This document shows positions 49,901-59,179 of a DNA stretch of 64,000 nucleotides, piece by piece (the stretch's first letter is position 1; every line of letters starts with the position of its first letter). A model generated the notes under the pieces. The model saw only the letters and a program-made list of their open reading frames with translations, was not told the DNA's origin and searched no databases. The position numbers were made by a program, and so were the translations under genes. This DNA is from Farysia itapuensis. Taxonomy: Eukaryota > Basidiomycota > Ustilaginomycetes > Ustilaginales > Ustilaginaceae. The DNA is taken from positions 248,001 through 312,000 of the forward strand of contig JALBYC010000010.1 of the NCBI GenBank assembly GCA_023212645.1, read 5' to 3'.

Positions 49901-50125
49901 GGTAAGCAACCAAAGGACAACAATCTCCTGAAGAACGCGCCCCATACAATTCAGACCATTACATCAGCCGAGTGGGACAAGCCATACACACGCGAACGTG
50001 CTGTCTACCCTGTGGCCGAACTCAAGAACAACAAGTTCTGGCCACCCGTCTCCCGCATCGACGATGCCTTTGGAGATCGTGTACTCGTGTGCGAATGTGG
50101 CGACGTCGAAGATTACACTTCATAA
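46901..50125 (+). CDS. GCV2: Glycine dehydrogenase (decarboxylating), P-protein, mitochondrial
   Basis: This is the 1074-residue pyridoxal-phosphate subunit of the mitochondrial glycine cleavage system; it decarboxylates glycine and passes the aminomethyl group to the lipoyl H-protein. ATG 46901 starts a presequence (MMATKMLSRSRGIAARSTR) that is Arg/Ser-rich and lacks acidic residues. The mature part begins around DMFETRHVGPREKDIDTMLN. The first half carries SLLDEGTAAAEAM and GTALGN-like contacts. The second half has MIPLGSCTMKLNST and QPNSGAQGEFAGL, SAHGTNPASA, and the PLP lysine in LNLHKTFSIPHGGGGPG. Length and layout are those of the eukaryotic homodimeric enzyme. One exon. It is convergent with PheRS beta. 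Confidence 0.97.
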   Translation: MMATKMLSRSRGIAARSTRILSAPSGSRCAIASISSRAVAPQLSHRGLATQSSTENAPEFGSRQVAKSVFAPLDMFETRHVGPREKDIDTMLNALGYQEMEQMVADTVSESVRLGKDATFFEQMKPLSESELAQRAETIAKMNRPFKSLIGMGYQNTLVPPVILRNVLENPAWYTSYTPYQPEIAQGRLESLINFQTMVKSLTGLDIANASLLDEGTAAAEAMILAYGQTKSKRKTFLVDRGVLPQTVAVLRQRAKGFNIKIVHTDLRTPSGHRLPPADELPREDIIGALVQYPDVDGRLTDWEALANEIKGYGGMVVAATDLLALTMIKPPGDWGADIALGNSARFGVPPGFGGPHAAFFAVRDSIKRKIPGRLVGLSKDASGGPAYRLALQTREQHIRREKATSNICTAQALLANMSAMYAVYHGPDGLRKIAGKVHALTRLLKHELTELGVRVINRDGAFFDTLTIDLSKAGIGAVRVHEEAKRAGLNFRRISDSRIGITLDETVSIEELTDILNVFAYALKQIKSGHVPYKPEDLIDIATKIGLDASAAETLKVSSPVAVKPKNAAPENTDLPAVPDFSRASKFLTQPVFSAHRSETQMLRYIHSLQAKDLSLVHAMIPLGSCTMKLNSTSSMMLISKPEFAQLHPFAPEEQSQGYDVLIRELERDLCMITGFPAVSLQPNSGAQGEFAGLSVIRAYHESKGEGKRDICLIPTSAHGTNPASAIMAGMRVVAVKTKADGSIDLQDLKEKAEKHKNELAATMITEPATTGCYFSGIQEAFKIVHANGGQVYLDGANLQAQVALTNPAIMGADVTHLNLHKTFSIPHGGGGPGVGPICVAEHLAPFLPGHPLASTGGELAIDPISAAPWGSASILTIAWAYIKMLGWSGLKKSTETSLLAANYVAHRLKDHYKLKYTGDKGRVAHELLIDVAEFEDVGLKVMDFAKRLIDYGFHPPTCSWPISTGLLIEITESESLQEIDRLVDAFISIRQEVEEIRQGKQPKDNNLLKNAPHTIQTITSAEWDKPYTRERAVYPVAELKNNKFWPPVSRIDDAFGDRVLVCECGDVEDYTS

Positions 50126-50578
50126 CGCTCTTCCTTAACCCCCTTTCGTTCTCCTCCATACTTTCGCGTGAGCAGTTTAACCTGCTCCTCGTTTCACATC
50201 TCCCTCCTTGGTCTTTTCTAGCAACGGGTTTCAACACTTTCCCATGCCCTTCCTCTCGTGTACTTTTTTGCTCTTTCCCATCCACGTTCCCAGGTATCTT
50301 TCAACAGCAATATCCTCGCATACTTAACCCGGGCCCTCGTGTTCGAGGAAGTAATGGACTCATCTCCACCAATGTCGTGCGTGTGCTGGTCTTGATTTTC
50401 GAGTTGCGTGGTTGCGAGGTTGATTTAAGCGACCCCTTTTTATGGCGCTTTTTTTTCTCGCTCAAGCCGCATTTTTTTCGATGCGCAGACTTTTGGACAC
50501 CAACATATATACAGACAACATCGGCCTGAAAGTAAAGATGAAATTGATTTGAGCGGGGGTTTAGGTGTGAGAATGCGT
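50126..50578. other. Convergent 3' intergenic region, GCV2 / FRS1
   Basis: These 453 bases hold the 3' ends of two convergent genes, with T-rich tracts. No gene is visible. Confidence 0.5.
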
Positions 50579-52555
50579 CTATAGGAAAGGCTCGAGATTG
50601 AACTCGAGAGCGGAGCAGGGGTAGTCGATGGAGAAATTTTTCAGGACTTGCGGATGGAGGACGCCGATCTGGCCGATGATCGTGGAGGACGCGGGAGCGG
50701 GTGGCGCGTCTGTGGTCGAGTCGGCTGCGTCAGCGGGCTGATGCTTCGGGTCTGATCCAGCTGCAGCAGTGGAGCTAGACGTGGGCAGCACTTTTTCCAG
50801 CACCTGCTTCACAGTATCAAGCGGACCAGTAGATTCGGCGACGCCACGGGCAGAGCCTGGGTTGTATGACTCTTTCGGCAAACGAACGTGGATCGTCGCC
50901 GCTCTACCTGGGAAAAAGGTCTGCGAGTTCTTGTCCTGTTCCAGCTCTTGGATCCAGTACCCTTTCGGCGACCTTGTGTCATTTGCACCGTCGACAAGCC
51001 TTGGGATGGCGAGAGCAAGCATTAGACGGTCCAACAGTCCATGCACTGTCTGGAAATTGGCCGTCTTGTCGCAGTACACGGCACCAACATGGCGTTGGTT
51101 GCTCGCACATCGCTCGAGTTCCTTTTCGTCCTTGAAGGCAATGTCTGACACTTCAAATGTGCGCAGGGGGAGTGCATGCTTTCGGTTCTCTCGCACCGTT
51201 TTGAGCAGTCCGGGAAGTAAGGATGTTCGAACGACTTGGTACTCTGCTGTCTTTGGATTTTCGAGAACAATGGCGCTCTTGCCGTCATCAGCTCGCTGCA
51301 GCCAGCCAAAGTTTTCATCGTGACTGCAGAGGATCAGGGGCAAGACCTCGACCCAGCCGCTGTAGGCGCACTCGCGACGGACAATGTCGGCCAGCTTGTT
51401 GAGCGGTAGGGGTACAGCAACAGTGTTTGTGGTCGGGAAGGTCTTTGGTAGATTGTCAAAGCCGTAGGCAACCGCCACATCTTCCATGAGGTCGCACTCG
51501 TGCAGGATGTCAGGGCGTGTGGGCGGGACACTGACAATCAGTTTGTCTGCAGGCGCGGCCGGGTCAACGGTAGCGGTGTGACCCATCTTTTTCAAAAAGT
51601 CAATCATTTGTTGCGGTGAAAGTGCGAGACCGGTGCAGCTGTTGATGTAGGCGACACTGGCAGGAATGATGGTGTGGGCCAGATCTGGGGTAATGATTTC
51701 CTTGCCGTCTGGGTACACGACCTGTACGGGCTCTACAGTGAACGGCTCTGCGCAGTACTGCGAGAACATGGCGACAAGGATGTTGATGACGATGCCGAGC
51801 TTGGTCTCGTCTGTCGCTGTGGTGTCGATAAAGACATTGCGGGTATCGAGGGTGATTTTGGAGTGGTTCGAGTTAATGATGGGCGGCATGGACAGAACTT
51901 GGCGGCTGGTGTCGTAGATGATGGGGTACACGGGGCTGTCTCGAATGATCGGCAAGTATCGTGAAAGGTGTTTATCACTCTCATACAGCTGCATGAGCTG
52001 ATTAGCGTCGTACTCTTGCTCCTTGTTCAGTGGTGCGAACTTAATTTCCGATGGTGGGAGCGCTTCATACGAAAAGGGTGGCTGAATAGTATCCAGATCG
52101 TGCGTGCCGATAGCCACCAACGTGCGGCGTCGTGCCAAGTTCTGATGCAGCTTGTCCTGCAGGTCGATGAAGTTGGCATAGCTCTCGGGCGTGAAGCGTA
52201 CATTGCGCAAAACCGCACCGGCGAAAAAGGGCCGAATGCGAGCAACATCTTTCGTCAGCTTGACCTGAATCATTCGCTCTGGCTTGGTCAACGTGATCTG
52301 CGGCTGCTCGATGTTGCCCAGAAAGACGTTGAGGGCACGTGAGATACCTTCGTGACACAGCAAATCATATCGGTTGGCTGGAATGTCAATCTTGAGCTGA
52401 GCACGCTCGCCCAGACCGGCTTTGCGTACTTCTTCCGTGGTATCATCGTCCAACTCGATACCAAACTGGAAGCAGAGCTCGTCAAATTCGTGTGTGGTGT
52501 ATGTTCGACCTAGAGCGGCGTAGAAGTGCTCTTTGTCCACACTGACTGTGGGCAT
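50579..52555 (-). CDS. FRS1: Phenylalanine--tRNA ligase beta subunit, cytosolic
   Basis: This is the 658-residue beta subunit of the cytosolic alpha2-beta2 phenylalanyl-tRNA synthetase, which holds the editing site and supports aminoacylation. The start MPTVSVDKEHFYAALGR at ATG 52555 is the normal beginning of eukaryotic PheRS beta; the open frame upstream lacks an ATG. The B3/4 editing domain lies at about 110-270 (AGAVLRNVRFTPESYANFID), and B5 at about 300-375. The class-II-like core includes DILHECDLMEDVAVAYGFDN and CAYSGWVEVLPLILCSH. An Ala/Ser/Asp insert of about 50 residues near 585-635 (SSTAAAGSDPKHQPADAADS) interrupts the last conserved part before IIGQIGVLHPQVLKNF and the end SALEFNLEPFL. 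One exon. Confidence 0.96.
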   Translation of the reverse strand: MPTVSVDKEHFYAALGRTYTTHEFDELCFQFGIELDDDTTEEVRKAGLGERAQLKIDIPANRYDLLCHEGISRALNVFLGNIEQPQITLTKPERMIQVKLTKDVARIRPFFAGAVLRNVRFTPESYANFIDLQDKLHQNLARRRTLVAIGTHDLDTIQPPFSYEALPPSEIKFAPLNKEQEYDANQLMQLYESDKHLSRYLPIIRDSPVYPIIYDTSRQVLSMPPIINSNHSKITLDTRNVFIDTTATDETKLGIVINILVAMFSQYCAEPFTVEPVQVVYPDGKEIITPDLAHTIIPASVAYINSCTGLALSPQQMIDFLKKMGHTATVDPAAPADKLIVSVPPTRPDILHECDLMEDVAVAYGFDNLPKTFPTTNTVAVPLPLNKLADIVRRECAYSGWVEVLPLILCSHDENFGWLQRADDGKSAIVLENPKTAEYQVVRTSLLPGLLKTVRENRKHALPLRTFEVSDIAFKDEKELERCASNQRHVGAVYCDKTANFQTVHGLLDRLMLALAIPRLVDGANDTRSPKGYWIQELEQDKNSQTFFPGRAATIHVRLPKESYNPGSARGVAESTGPLDTVKQVLEKVLPTSSSTAAAGSDPKHQPADAADSTTDAPPAPASSTIIGQIGVLHPQVLKNFSIDYPCSALEFNLEPFL

Positions 52556-52831
52556 TTTGCTGTACGGAAGCGTTGGGTGGTGATCAAGGCGTGAAGGATC
52601 AAGGCTTTCTTTGGTCCATCTTCTCAAAACGACTCACTCCTTCGGTCCTTCCAGATCAAAATTTTCGCGCGAGAGCGCGAGAGATATGTGCATATACTGC
52701 TCTAACAGTCTAATTCCATGTCCTCCCGATTTACCCGATCGACGATCGTACTATAGCAAACTGGCTTGACCTGAAGCGCACGATTGTCAGAAAGTGTGTA
52801 TGATGGAGCGTAACGGAGAGCTACTTGATTG

Positions 52832-55800
52832 CTACTGTCCCTGTTGGTGATAGGAAGGCGCTGGGTGACCTGGGTAGTAAGGGTCGCTAAATGGCGAATT
52901 ACGAGCTGCAGACCATTGAGCGACGTATGGGCTGCTCGGTTGGGAGGACGTCGGCGCGGTTTGTGCTGGCGCTGCTGCACCAGCGGTGTTGCGCTGCCTT
53001 GCATTGTACATACTTTGTCGGTACAGCGCCTCGGACTGAGGATCGTATTGTGCATATGGATTGGCGCCGCCACCTGCACTATAAGGATGATGCATGGGCG
53101 TCGATTGAGGCGGCTGAACAAAGCCAAAAGGTCCCGCCTGGTTGCCCCATACGTTTGGCTGTGCACTGCCGTTTCCAAAGGAGTGCGCATGTTGAGGCTG
53201 GAAATGATTGTGTGGGGAAGCAAAGCCAGCGGTGGCGTTCATGCTCATGTGCAAGGGTGCGGATGACATCCCTAGATCAGAGGTGCTGTTCCCCCAGATA
53301 GAGCTGATTGACGTATTGGCCAGCATCGTCGTGGGCTGTTGTGGAGCTGCTGGAAATGCAGTCTTGTCAGCGCCGTGCGCACCAGGAGCATATGCGGATG
53401 CCGAGGTATCCGCGTTGCGACTGTTGACATCAGAAGAAGTGAGCGGATAGGCAGCAAAAAGTTGCCTCGTCAAATCTTCGTGACGCTGATCCCGCTTTGG
53501 TCGGACCTGTGAAGGGACCAGAAGATGATCCTGGTTCCGGCCACTGCTTGACGAGGTTGCGCTCATGCTCAGGCTTTGCATGGCTCCGCTAGGCTCAAGC
53601 TCTGGGTCCGACTGACGGCTATCAACTGCACGCATAGCCAAATCCACAGGATCGTCGGTAGTGCCTGACTCGCCATCAGTGTCATCACCAGTGTTTGAAT
53701 CCGCTTTGCCAAGTTTTGTCTGCTGGACGCGTGGTTGAACCGTGTCACGCTGTCCCAGACTCTCAGGTGCTCGATTTGAAGCCTTCGGCCGTGCGCTCAT
53801 GTAGCGGAAAGAGTTTTGCTGATCGTCAAATTCGAGAGGACTCGCATCCGATTCGGCAATGACTTTGGCATCGATCAGTACGTCGGCAATGCGCATGAGC
53901 TGCTCGTCGTTGGGATGCAGCTGGCTTGGTCTTACGCTCTCGACGTTAGCACACGCCTCCCCCATGCCGAACGTAATCGTTGTGCCGCCAGGAATCGTCG
54001 ACTGGGTCGCCTTACGCGTGGGTGCAAACCCGCGCATATCGCTGTCCTCCTCCAAACACAGCGCACTAGCCCCGACCGAGCCTACTTTGCCAATGTTCGG
54101 CAAGCGATCGAATGGGAATGCAAAGCGAAAATTGTTGATCAGATCGACATATGCAGTCCAGCACGTCTCGATAGAGTGAAGTGTGGTGGAGTGAGCTGCA
54201 AAGTGGTCGTCGTCTTGATCGGCGCGCGGGTCAGCTTCGAAACCCGATCGTTTCTGCACATACTCGGTGGCTCTTTTCTCGATACGCTGCATGTATTCGA
54301 GGTGAGTCTTGATCCACTTGTTCATGATGCGCATTGCAGGAAGCGTTCTTCGCACGACGGGCGTCAGATGACGTACCGGTGAGGCGTCACCGCCAGCGCT
54401 ACAATTCTGTTGCGCATTGATAGCGTTTCGTGTGTCAGTAGCGCCGATCTGGATAAGCTCCTGGAAGCCTCCCAGAACGTGTGCTAGAATCAGATATTCA
54501 ACGCATTGCACTGTCTCGGCGGAAGGCCCTGCTTTTCGGCCGGGCTTTTCGCTTCGCACTGCTCGTGGTCTGTGACGTGAGTCTGTCTCGGCTGAGGCAC
54601 GCGACTGTGAGCTACTGCTGGTCGCAGTACGCCAGAGCCGGGTAGTCCACGAGGCACACAGAGCGGTAACCAGAAAGCGAACGATCTGGTCCGCTCGCAG
54701 TGCTCGAGCTTTGACCAGCGTAGAGAACGTCGCCAGAACTGATTTGGAGAGATACTCGATCTGGTCGAGATGAGCGCGCCGGAAGAACAGGCCATGGAGC
54801 ACAACAACCTGTTCGGTCCAAGCTGCTGTCACCTTGTCAGCGGCGGTGGTGTTGTTGGACAAATGCTCGACAATGACCGGATCACGAGCTTCCTGATCCA
54901 TCGTCTCGTCCCAGTGGAGGTGCGACGTTGCTCGGCGTTCCAGGTACGCCGATGTGGGCTTCGACAGCAGCTTCTCGACATTGGTCTTTGCTTTACTGAA
55001 CGGCGTCTTGCAGCACAGTGCGCGGTAGTAGTGGTACAGAGCCGCAAACGTGTCGTGGTTGTAGTTGGAGACGACGGCTAGCTGGTTGGACGAGTTGCCC
55101 TTGTCGGGCAGAATGAGTCTCGCCTGCTCGTAGAAAGCCACGGCTCGAGAAAAGTCGTACGGAGGAGTCCGAGCTCGTTGCGCACGTGAAGCATCGCTGC
55201 CATCATCCCGCGAGGCGATCTCACGGTATCGGGCTAGATCGCCACAGAAGATGAGGAAGCTGTGCAGAAATGCAATGAGATGAGATCGTTTGGCTGGTAG
55301 TAGAGCTGCCTGAGACAGAGCTTCGTCGGGTTCGTTGGACTGGCGCAGGACACGAGAGGGGTACGAGTCACTCGGCGCAGTGGAAGCCACCGTGGTATCA
55401 CCATCGCTATCACAGGCAATACCGAGCGACTCGAGGTTAGTCCGTGCTTCATCCAGCGAAAAGAGTCGCACCAAACGACCCATCAGCTCTTGCCAGAACA
55501 CCTCCTCTTCCGCCAGAAAGCGTCGAAACTCGTTCTTGACCCGACTGACTTCGTGGGCTGCCCTCCCTTTCCGCACCTGTCCATCAGCAGTATCGCTGCT
55601 CTTTGCAGCGCCGCTCAGAAATGAGCGGTAAGATGTGATGACGTTGTAACAAGTGTCGGTCCAAAGAAGGCTGTCCACTGACTGGGCTTCGCGGGTGAAC
55701 GTGCAAGTAAAGAGCAGGTTGAGGTAAGTATTGCGCAGATTCTTTCGCGCAAAATCAAGCTCAGCACTAAGCAGCGTAACGCTGCTGTCCCTAGGATGGG

Positions 55801-55948
55801 CAGACCGTGATCGCGAGGATGAGGATGGCGCAAAGGCAGATTTGACCAGTGGACCTAGCTCTGACTTTTGCTTGGTGCTTTGCTCGAACAAAGCTGAAGC
55901 ACGCGCATCCCGTTGTGAGAATGACGCCGACGTTGACGAGAGCGCCAT
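52832..55948 (-). CDS. EST1/SMG7-like TPR protein
   Basis: This is a 1038-residue protein with the EST1/SMG5-7 fold, a 14-3-3-like domain followed by TPR helices, used either in nonsense-mediated decay (SMG7, Ebs1) or in telomerase recruitment (Est1). Visible signatures are LWTDTCYNVITSYRSFL (the 14-3-3-like region, about 95-112), SFLIFCGDLARYRE (about 232-245), AVAFYEQARLILPDKGNSSNQLAVVSNYNHD (about 268-298) and LYHYYRALCCKTPFSKAKTN. The segment with GNxxNQLAV is the family hallmark. The C-terminal about 350 residues are Gln/Pro/Ser-rich and disordered (YAQYDPQSEALYRQS), as in SMG7. No PIN domain is seen, which excludes SMG6. Role in decay versus telomeres cannot be settled from sequence. 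One exon. Confidence 0.88.
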   Translation of the reverse strand: MALSSTSASFSQRDARASALFEQSTKQKSELGPLVKSAFAPSSSSRSRSAHPRDSSVTLLSAELDFARKNLRNTYLNLLFTCTFTREAQSVDSLLWTDTCYNVITSYRSFLSGAAKSSDTADGQVRKGRAAHEVSRVKNEFRRFLAEEEVFWQELMGRLVRLFSLDEARTNLESLGIACDSDGDTTVASTAPSDSYPSRVLRQSNEPDEALSQAALLPAKRSHLIAFLHSFLIFCGDLARYREIASRDDGSDASRAQRARTPPYDFSRAVAFYEQARLILPDKGNSSNQLAVVSNYNHDTFAALYHYYRALCCKTPFSKAKTNVEKLLSKPTSAYLERRATSHLHWDETMDQEARDPVIVEHLSNNTTAADKVTAAWTEQVVVLHGLFFRRAHLDQIEYLSKSVLATFSTLVKARALRADQIVRFLVTALCASWTTRLWRTATSSSSQSRASAETDSRHRPRAVRSEKPGRKAGPSAETVQCVEYLILAHVLGGFQELIQIGATDTRNAINAQQNCSAGGDASPVRHLTPVVRRTLPAMRIMNKWIKTHLEYMQRIEKRATEYVQKRSGFEADPRADQDDDHFAAHSTTLHSIETCWTAYVDLINNFRFAFPFDRLPNIGKVGSVGASALCLEEDSDMRGFAPTRKATQSTIPGGTTITFGMGEACANVESVRPSQLHPNDEQLMRIADVLIDAKVIAESDASPLEFDDQQNSFRYMSARPKASNRAPESLGQRDTVQPRVQQTKLGKADSNTGDDTDGESGTTDDPVDLAMRAVDSRQSDPELEPSGAMQSLSMSATSSSSGRNQDHLLVPSQVRPKRDQRHEDLTRQLFAAYPLTSSDVNSRNADTSASAYAPGAHGADKTAFPAAPQQPTTMLANTSISSIWGNSTSDLGMSSAPLHMSMNATAGFASPHNHFQPQHAHSFGNGSAQPNVWGNQAGPFGFVQPPQSTPMHHPYSAGGGANPYAQYDPQSEALYRQSMYNARQRNTAGAAAPAQTAPTSSQPSSPYVAQWSAARNSPFSDPYYPGHPAPSYHQQGQ

Positions 55949-56290
55949 TGGAGCGTTGCAAGTACGAGTCTGAGGACCAAAGACCGTGATTCAAGGTGCC
56001 ATCTTAGCGGACTCGACGGTTGCAGGATGAGAAGGATCGTAGCACCAGATTGAAATTCCAATCGGGATCGTGCACTCTTTCCTAATTAAAAACCGCTGCG
56101 CGCCTCGACGTCTAACCTCACAAGTCTCATAAATAACGACAGACAGACACACCTTCGGGTTCGGTCGCAACAGCAGAAATTTGACTTCAGGCTTGAGCGA
56201 GGAGCCTTAAATGGTTCGGACTACGGGACAGGAGCAAAGAGACGGCCCTAATTTCAAGAGCGGAGCGGAGAGAGAGGGGAGGTGGCAAGA
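55949..56290. other. Intergenic region between Argonaute and the EST1/SMG7-like gene
   Basis: It contains the EST1/SMG7-like promoter and the Argonaute 3' end, both on the minus strand. No gene is visible. Confidence 0.45.
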
Positions 56291-59179
56291 CTACATGAAC
56301 CAAAGAGCCTCGACAAAGGCGGGCGAGATGTTGAGCTTGTTCATGATGGTCCTCGACTCGGCTTCTGTGATGTCGTCGACAAGGTCGCGCTCTCGCTCAG
56401 AGGAGACAACAGACTCCGAGTCGTCGTTTCCGTAGACAAAGGCACGAGCCTTCTCGCAGAGAATATCAGCGTAGTAAGCGGGAGGGGGAAGCGAGACCGA
56501 TCGTGTGGCTCGGCAGTAAGTGTAGCAGAGCGAGTTGATCGCTCGGATCAGCTGCTCACTTGTGAAGTCCATCTCGTTTCGCAGAACGACGTAGTGGCAA
56601 GGTCGGGCGGTACCGACGAGACCTGCCTGGGATTGCAGGTAGAAGTCGAAACCGAACGGCGACACAATGCTGGTATCGACAACGGTACCAGCGGTCAAGT
56701 TGCCGCTGCGATCGGTGTCACGGTTGTCCTTTGCAAGGAACCGGACATGGTGTCGCTTACCACAAACAATGAACGTGACCTTGATCTTAGCATTGGGGGT
56801 CAATTCGCGAGCAGCGTCCTTGAGAGCGCGAAGCTCGTTGTCCAGTACTGCCTGGTACTGTCCTTCCGAAACACCGTCTCGGAAGAAAACAATCGATTCG
56901 GGGAGCTGACCTTGGTTGGCCTTCATCCACTTTTGAAGATGCGATTTCATCATGCCCTTTGAGTGGATCATGACCTCTTGAGCTTGACGACCACGTGGGT
57001 TGGTCTGGGTGCGAATTTCCGACGAGTACTTTCGAGCAGCGCCGTCAATAGTGGCCACTGATCCCGCAATCGAGGGCTTGTCAGAGCCAGGTCCGGCGTG
57101 TGTTACGTCGGCGCCAATCAACATGGTACGCGATCCAAACTTGGGCAAGTCCTTTTCGCCGGTGACGACTTGGTTTGTACCTCCAAGCTTGACGTTGATC
57201 TTCATGGCAACGTTGGCAACGTATTGCAGCTGACCTTTCTGGTTGAACGCCTTGCGAGCGTTGACCACCTGTGTAGGAACAGGGGTGGACAGCTCCAAGG
57301 CAGCCACACGCTTGACGGCGTTGTAGAAGGGCTGGTCCTGGACATCCATGATGATCAGGAAAAGCTGTGGCGGAGGGGGCGAGCCCTTGCCGGCAAGAAC
57401 ACCCTTCATGCGCGAGAAGGCCGCGCGACCAGCCTCATTGAGCTTGTCCTTGATCAGGTACGGGTCCGGAGGCGCGTCCAAGATCAAAGGCGCATCGTCC
57501 TGGACTCGAACACCAAGTCCGTGAAGGGAAGCAATCTGCGCACCGACGAATTCCTGAATGGCTCGAGGGTTCGAGCGAGTGAAGTTGACGACAGCCCAGG
57601 TCACAAGAGTATTTCCTGGGTTGACGAATTTGACGTTCATCAGGTTCCACTGACCAGGGTTGATGCGAGGCTTTTGACCTCCTGGACCGTACTGGACGTT
57701 GGGAGGAGCAATGACGCGAGCCTCGGTCGAGATAGGCTGGCGGTCGACAGTGACGTTCCACTGTCGCAGCTTGTCGGCTGACTCGTAGTTGACAGCTTCG
57801 CGGATCTCGAGCACTCGGCGAGCTCGCTCATCGGGTCGAAGGGCGGTGTGTCGGATCTGATCGGCAGCCTGCAGAGGAGTGAGACTGGTAGCAGGGATAG
57901 GTGCCTGGGGAACAACGATGCAGCACTCCATGGGAACGGCCGAGCGCTGAGCGCCAGTTCGGACACAGGGCAGCTGAGGGTAGCGCAGTCGAATGTTGTA
58001 CTTTTCCAAAAAGTACTTGGCGATGGTGTAGGTCTGGCCATCGCGAGTACTGAACTCGGTTTCAGCGGCAGACTTGGCAGTGAAGCCTTGGAAAGTCTCG
58101 AGCTTGTTGGTGGGTCGATGAGTGACGCGAATTTTGATGCTCTTCAGACGCAGACGAAGCTGTCGCTGATCTTGCTGAGAGAGATGGGTGATGCCGCGAG
58201 AGGGGGGGCCGCCAGCGTCACCGCCGTAACCACCGCGTCCGCCGCCTCGACCGGGAGGTCCGCCACGGCCACCACGTCCACCACCGCGTCCACCTCGGTC
58301 GCCACCACCACCACCGCCGCCGCCTCCCAGACCGAGAAGCTTGGTTGCGACTTCGATAAAATCACCACCTGAAACAAAGGCAGAGTAGGCGGGGTCAAGG
58401 TTGACCACCAGTCCAGCTGCACAGGGTCGGGCAGATTGGAAGAAGCCGCGTCGAATTTCGGCACCTTGCGAGATGGGAACAGGCTGGGTAGCGTCAAAGA
58501 ACTTGCGGGAAGCGTTAGCTGAAGTGCCCGACTGGTATCGCGAGTGCAGATCGGCTCGCAGAAGGACGTCGAGGGCCTGGATACTGTCTTGGATCAGCTC
58601 CTGAGGGTTAGCGGCCGTCGCCATGATAGCGCGTCGGTCACCCTTGCAAGAGTCGAGGACAAGTTGCATGTTGATGTTTCTAGCCTTGGTCAGCTTGATG
58701 TTGAACTTGCGGTCGTGAGGCTTGCCAGGAGCGGTGGTGGAAGAGACAGCCGCAGCGGCTCCAGGGACGGGAGCAAAGTCAGGGCGGGGAGGCACGTTGA
58801 CTTCCCACTGCATGGTCTGCGAAGCAGGGTCATGAATGGTGAAGGCCAGAGCGCGTCCATCGTAAACAATGGAGTTGGCGAACTGGTCGGTGATACCGTT
58901 GATTTGCTTTTTGGCAGCGTCCTTCAGGGCAAAGTCGAAAACCTCACGGTTGATCTGCATGGGCAAAAGTCCGTCATCTTTGACACCAGCGCCGCCGCGC
59001 TTGGGACCGTCCTCGATGGGCGTGATCTGCACATCGAACAGGTAGACTGAATCAAGAGCCTTGCCCTTGATTTGTGCTGCAAACAAGTTGGTCGTAACCT
59101 GGATTGCACGTCCTTGCTTGTTGCCCCCATCAGGACGGGGAGCAGCACCGTAGAGGGTGAGAGACTGAGACGAAGCCAT
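56291..59179 (-). CDS. Argonaute
   Basis: This is a 962-residue Argonaute, the small-RNA-guided effector of RNA silencing. Order: N domain from about 25 (LFAAQIKGKALDSVYLFDVQ), a DUF1785-like linker (ALDVLLRADLH, FFQSARPCAAGLVVNLD), and a Gly/Arg-rich block at about 283-326. PAZ (about 330-470), MID and PIWI follow. The PIWI slicer positions read as Asp691 (IGADVTH), Glu735 (QEVM), Asp768 (FRDGVSEGQY) and Asp905 (AYYADI), a DEDD set. The animal enzymes have His at the fourth place (YYAH). It ends ALWFM with hydrophobic residues as usual. One exon, ATG 59179. Presence suggests a working RNAi pathway, but no Dicer or RNA-dependent RNA polymerase is in the window. Confidence 0.96.
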   Translation of the reverse strand: MASSQSLTLYGAAPRPDGGNKQGRAIQVTTNLFAAQIKGKALDSVYLFDVQITPIEDGPKRGGAGVKDDGLLPMQINREVFDFALKDAAKKQINGITDQFANSIVYDGRALAFTIHDPASQTMQWEVNVPPRPDFAPVPGAAAAVSSTTAPGKPHDRKFNIKLTKARNINMQLVLDSCKGDRRAIMATAANPQELIQDSIQALDVLLRADLHSRYQSGTSANASRKFFDATQPVPISQGAEIRRGFFQSARPCAAGLVVNLDPAYSAFVSGGDFIEVATKLLGLGGGGGGGGGDRGGRGGGRGGRGGPPGRGGGRGGYGGDAGGPPSRGITHLSQQDQRQLRLRLKSIKIRVTHRPTNKLETFQGFTAKSAAETEFSTRDGQTYTIAKYFLEKYNIRLRYPQLPCVRTGAQRSAVPMECCIVVPQAPIPATSLTPLQAADQIRHTALRPDERARRVLEIREAVNYESADKLRQWNVTVDRQPISTEARVIAPPNVQYGPGGQKPRINPGQWNLMNVKFVNPGNTLVTWAVVNFTRSNPRAIQEFVGAQIASLHGLGVRVQDDAPLILDAPPDPYLIKDKLNEAGRAAFSRMKGVLAGKGSPPPPQLFLIIMDVQDQPFYNAVKRVAALELSTPVPTQVVNARKAFNQKGQLQYVANVAMKINVKLGGTNQVVTGEKDLPKFGSRTMLIGADVTHAGPGSDKPSIAGSVATIDGAARKYSSEIRTQTNPRGRQAQEVMIHSKGMMKSHLQKWMKANQGQLPESIVFFRDGVSEGQYQAVLDNELRALKDAARELTPNAKIKVTFIVCGKRHHVRFLAKDNRDTDRSGNLTAGTVVDTSIVSPFGFDFYLQSQAGLVGTARPCHYVVLRNEMDFTSEQLIRAINSLCYTYCRATRSVSLPPPAYYADILCEKARAFVYGNDDSESVVSSERERDLVDDITEAESRTIMNKLNISPAFVEALWFM

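Noticed and set aside
57098..57781. 227-codon open frame antisense to Argonaute
   Set aside because: It is a codon-bias shadow of the MID/PIWI coding sequence, with no independent signature.
58200..58340. Regular GC-rich repeats that could look like a repeat array
   Set aside because: They are the Gly/Arg codons of the Argonaute RGG block, in frame, without spacers.
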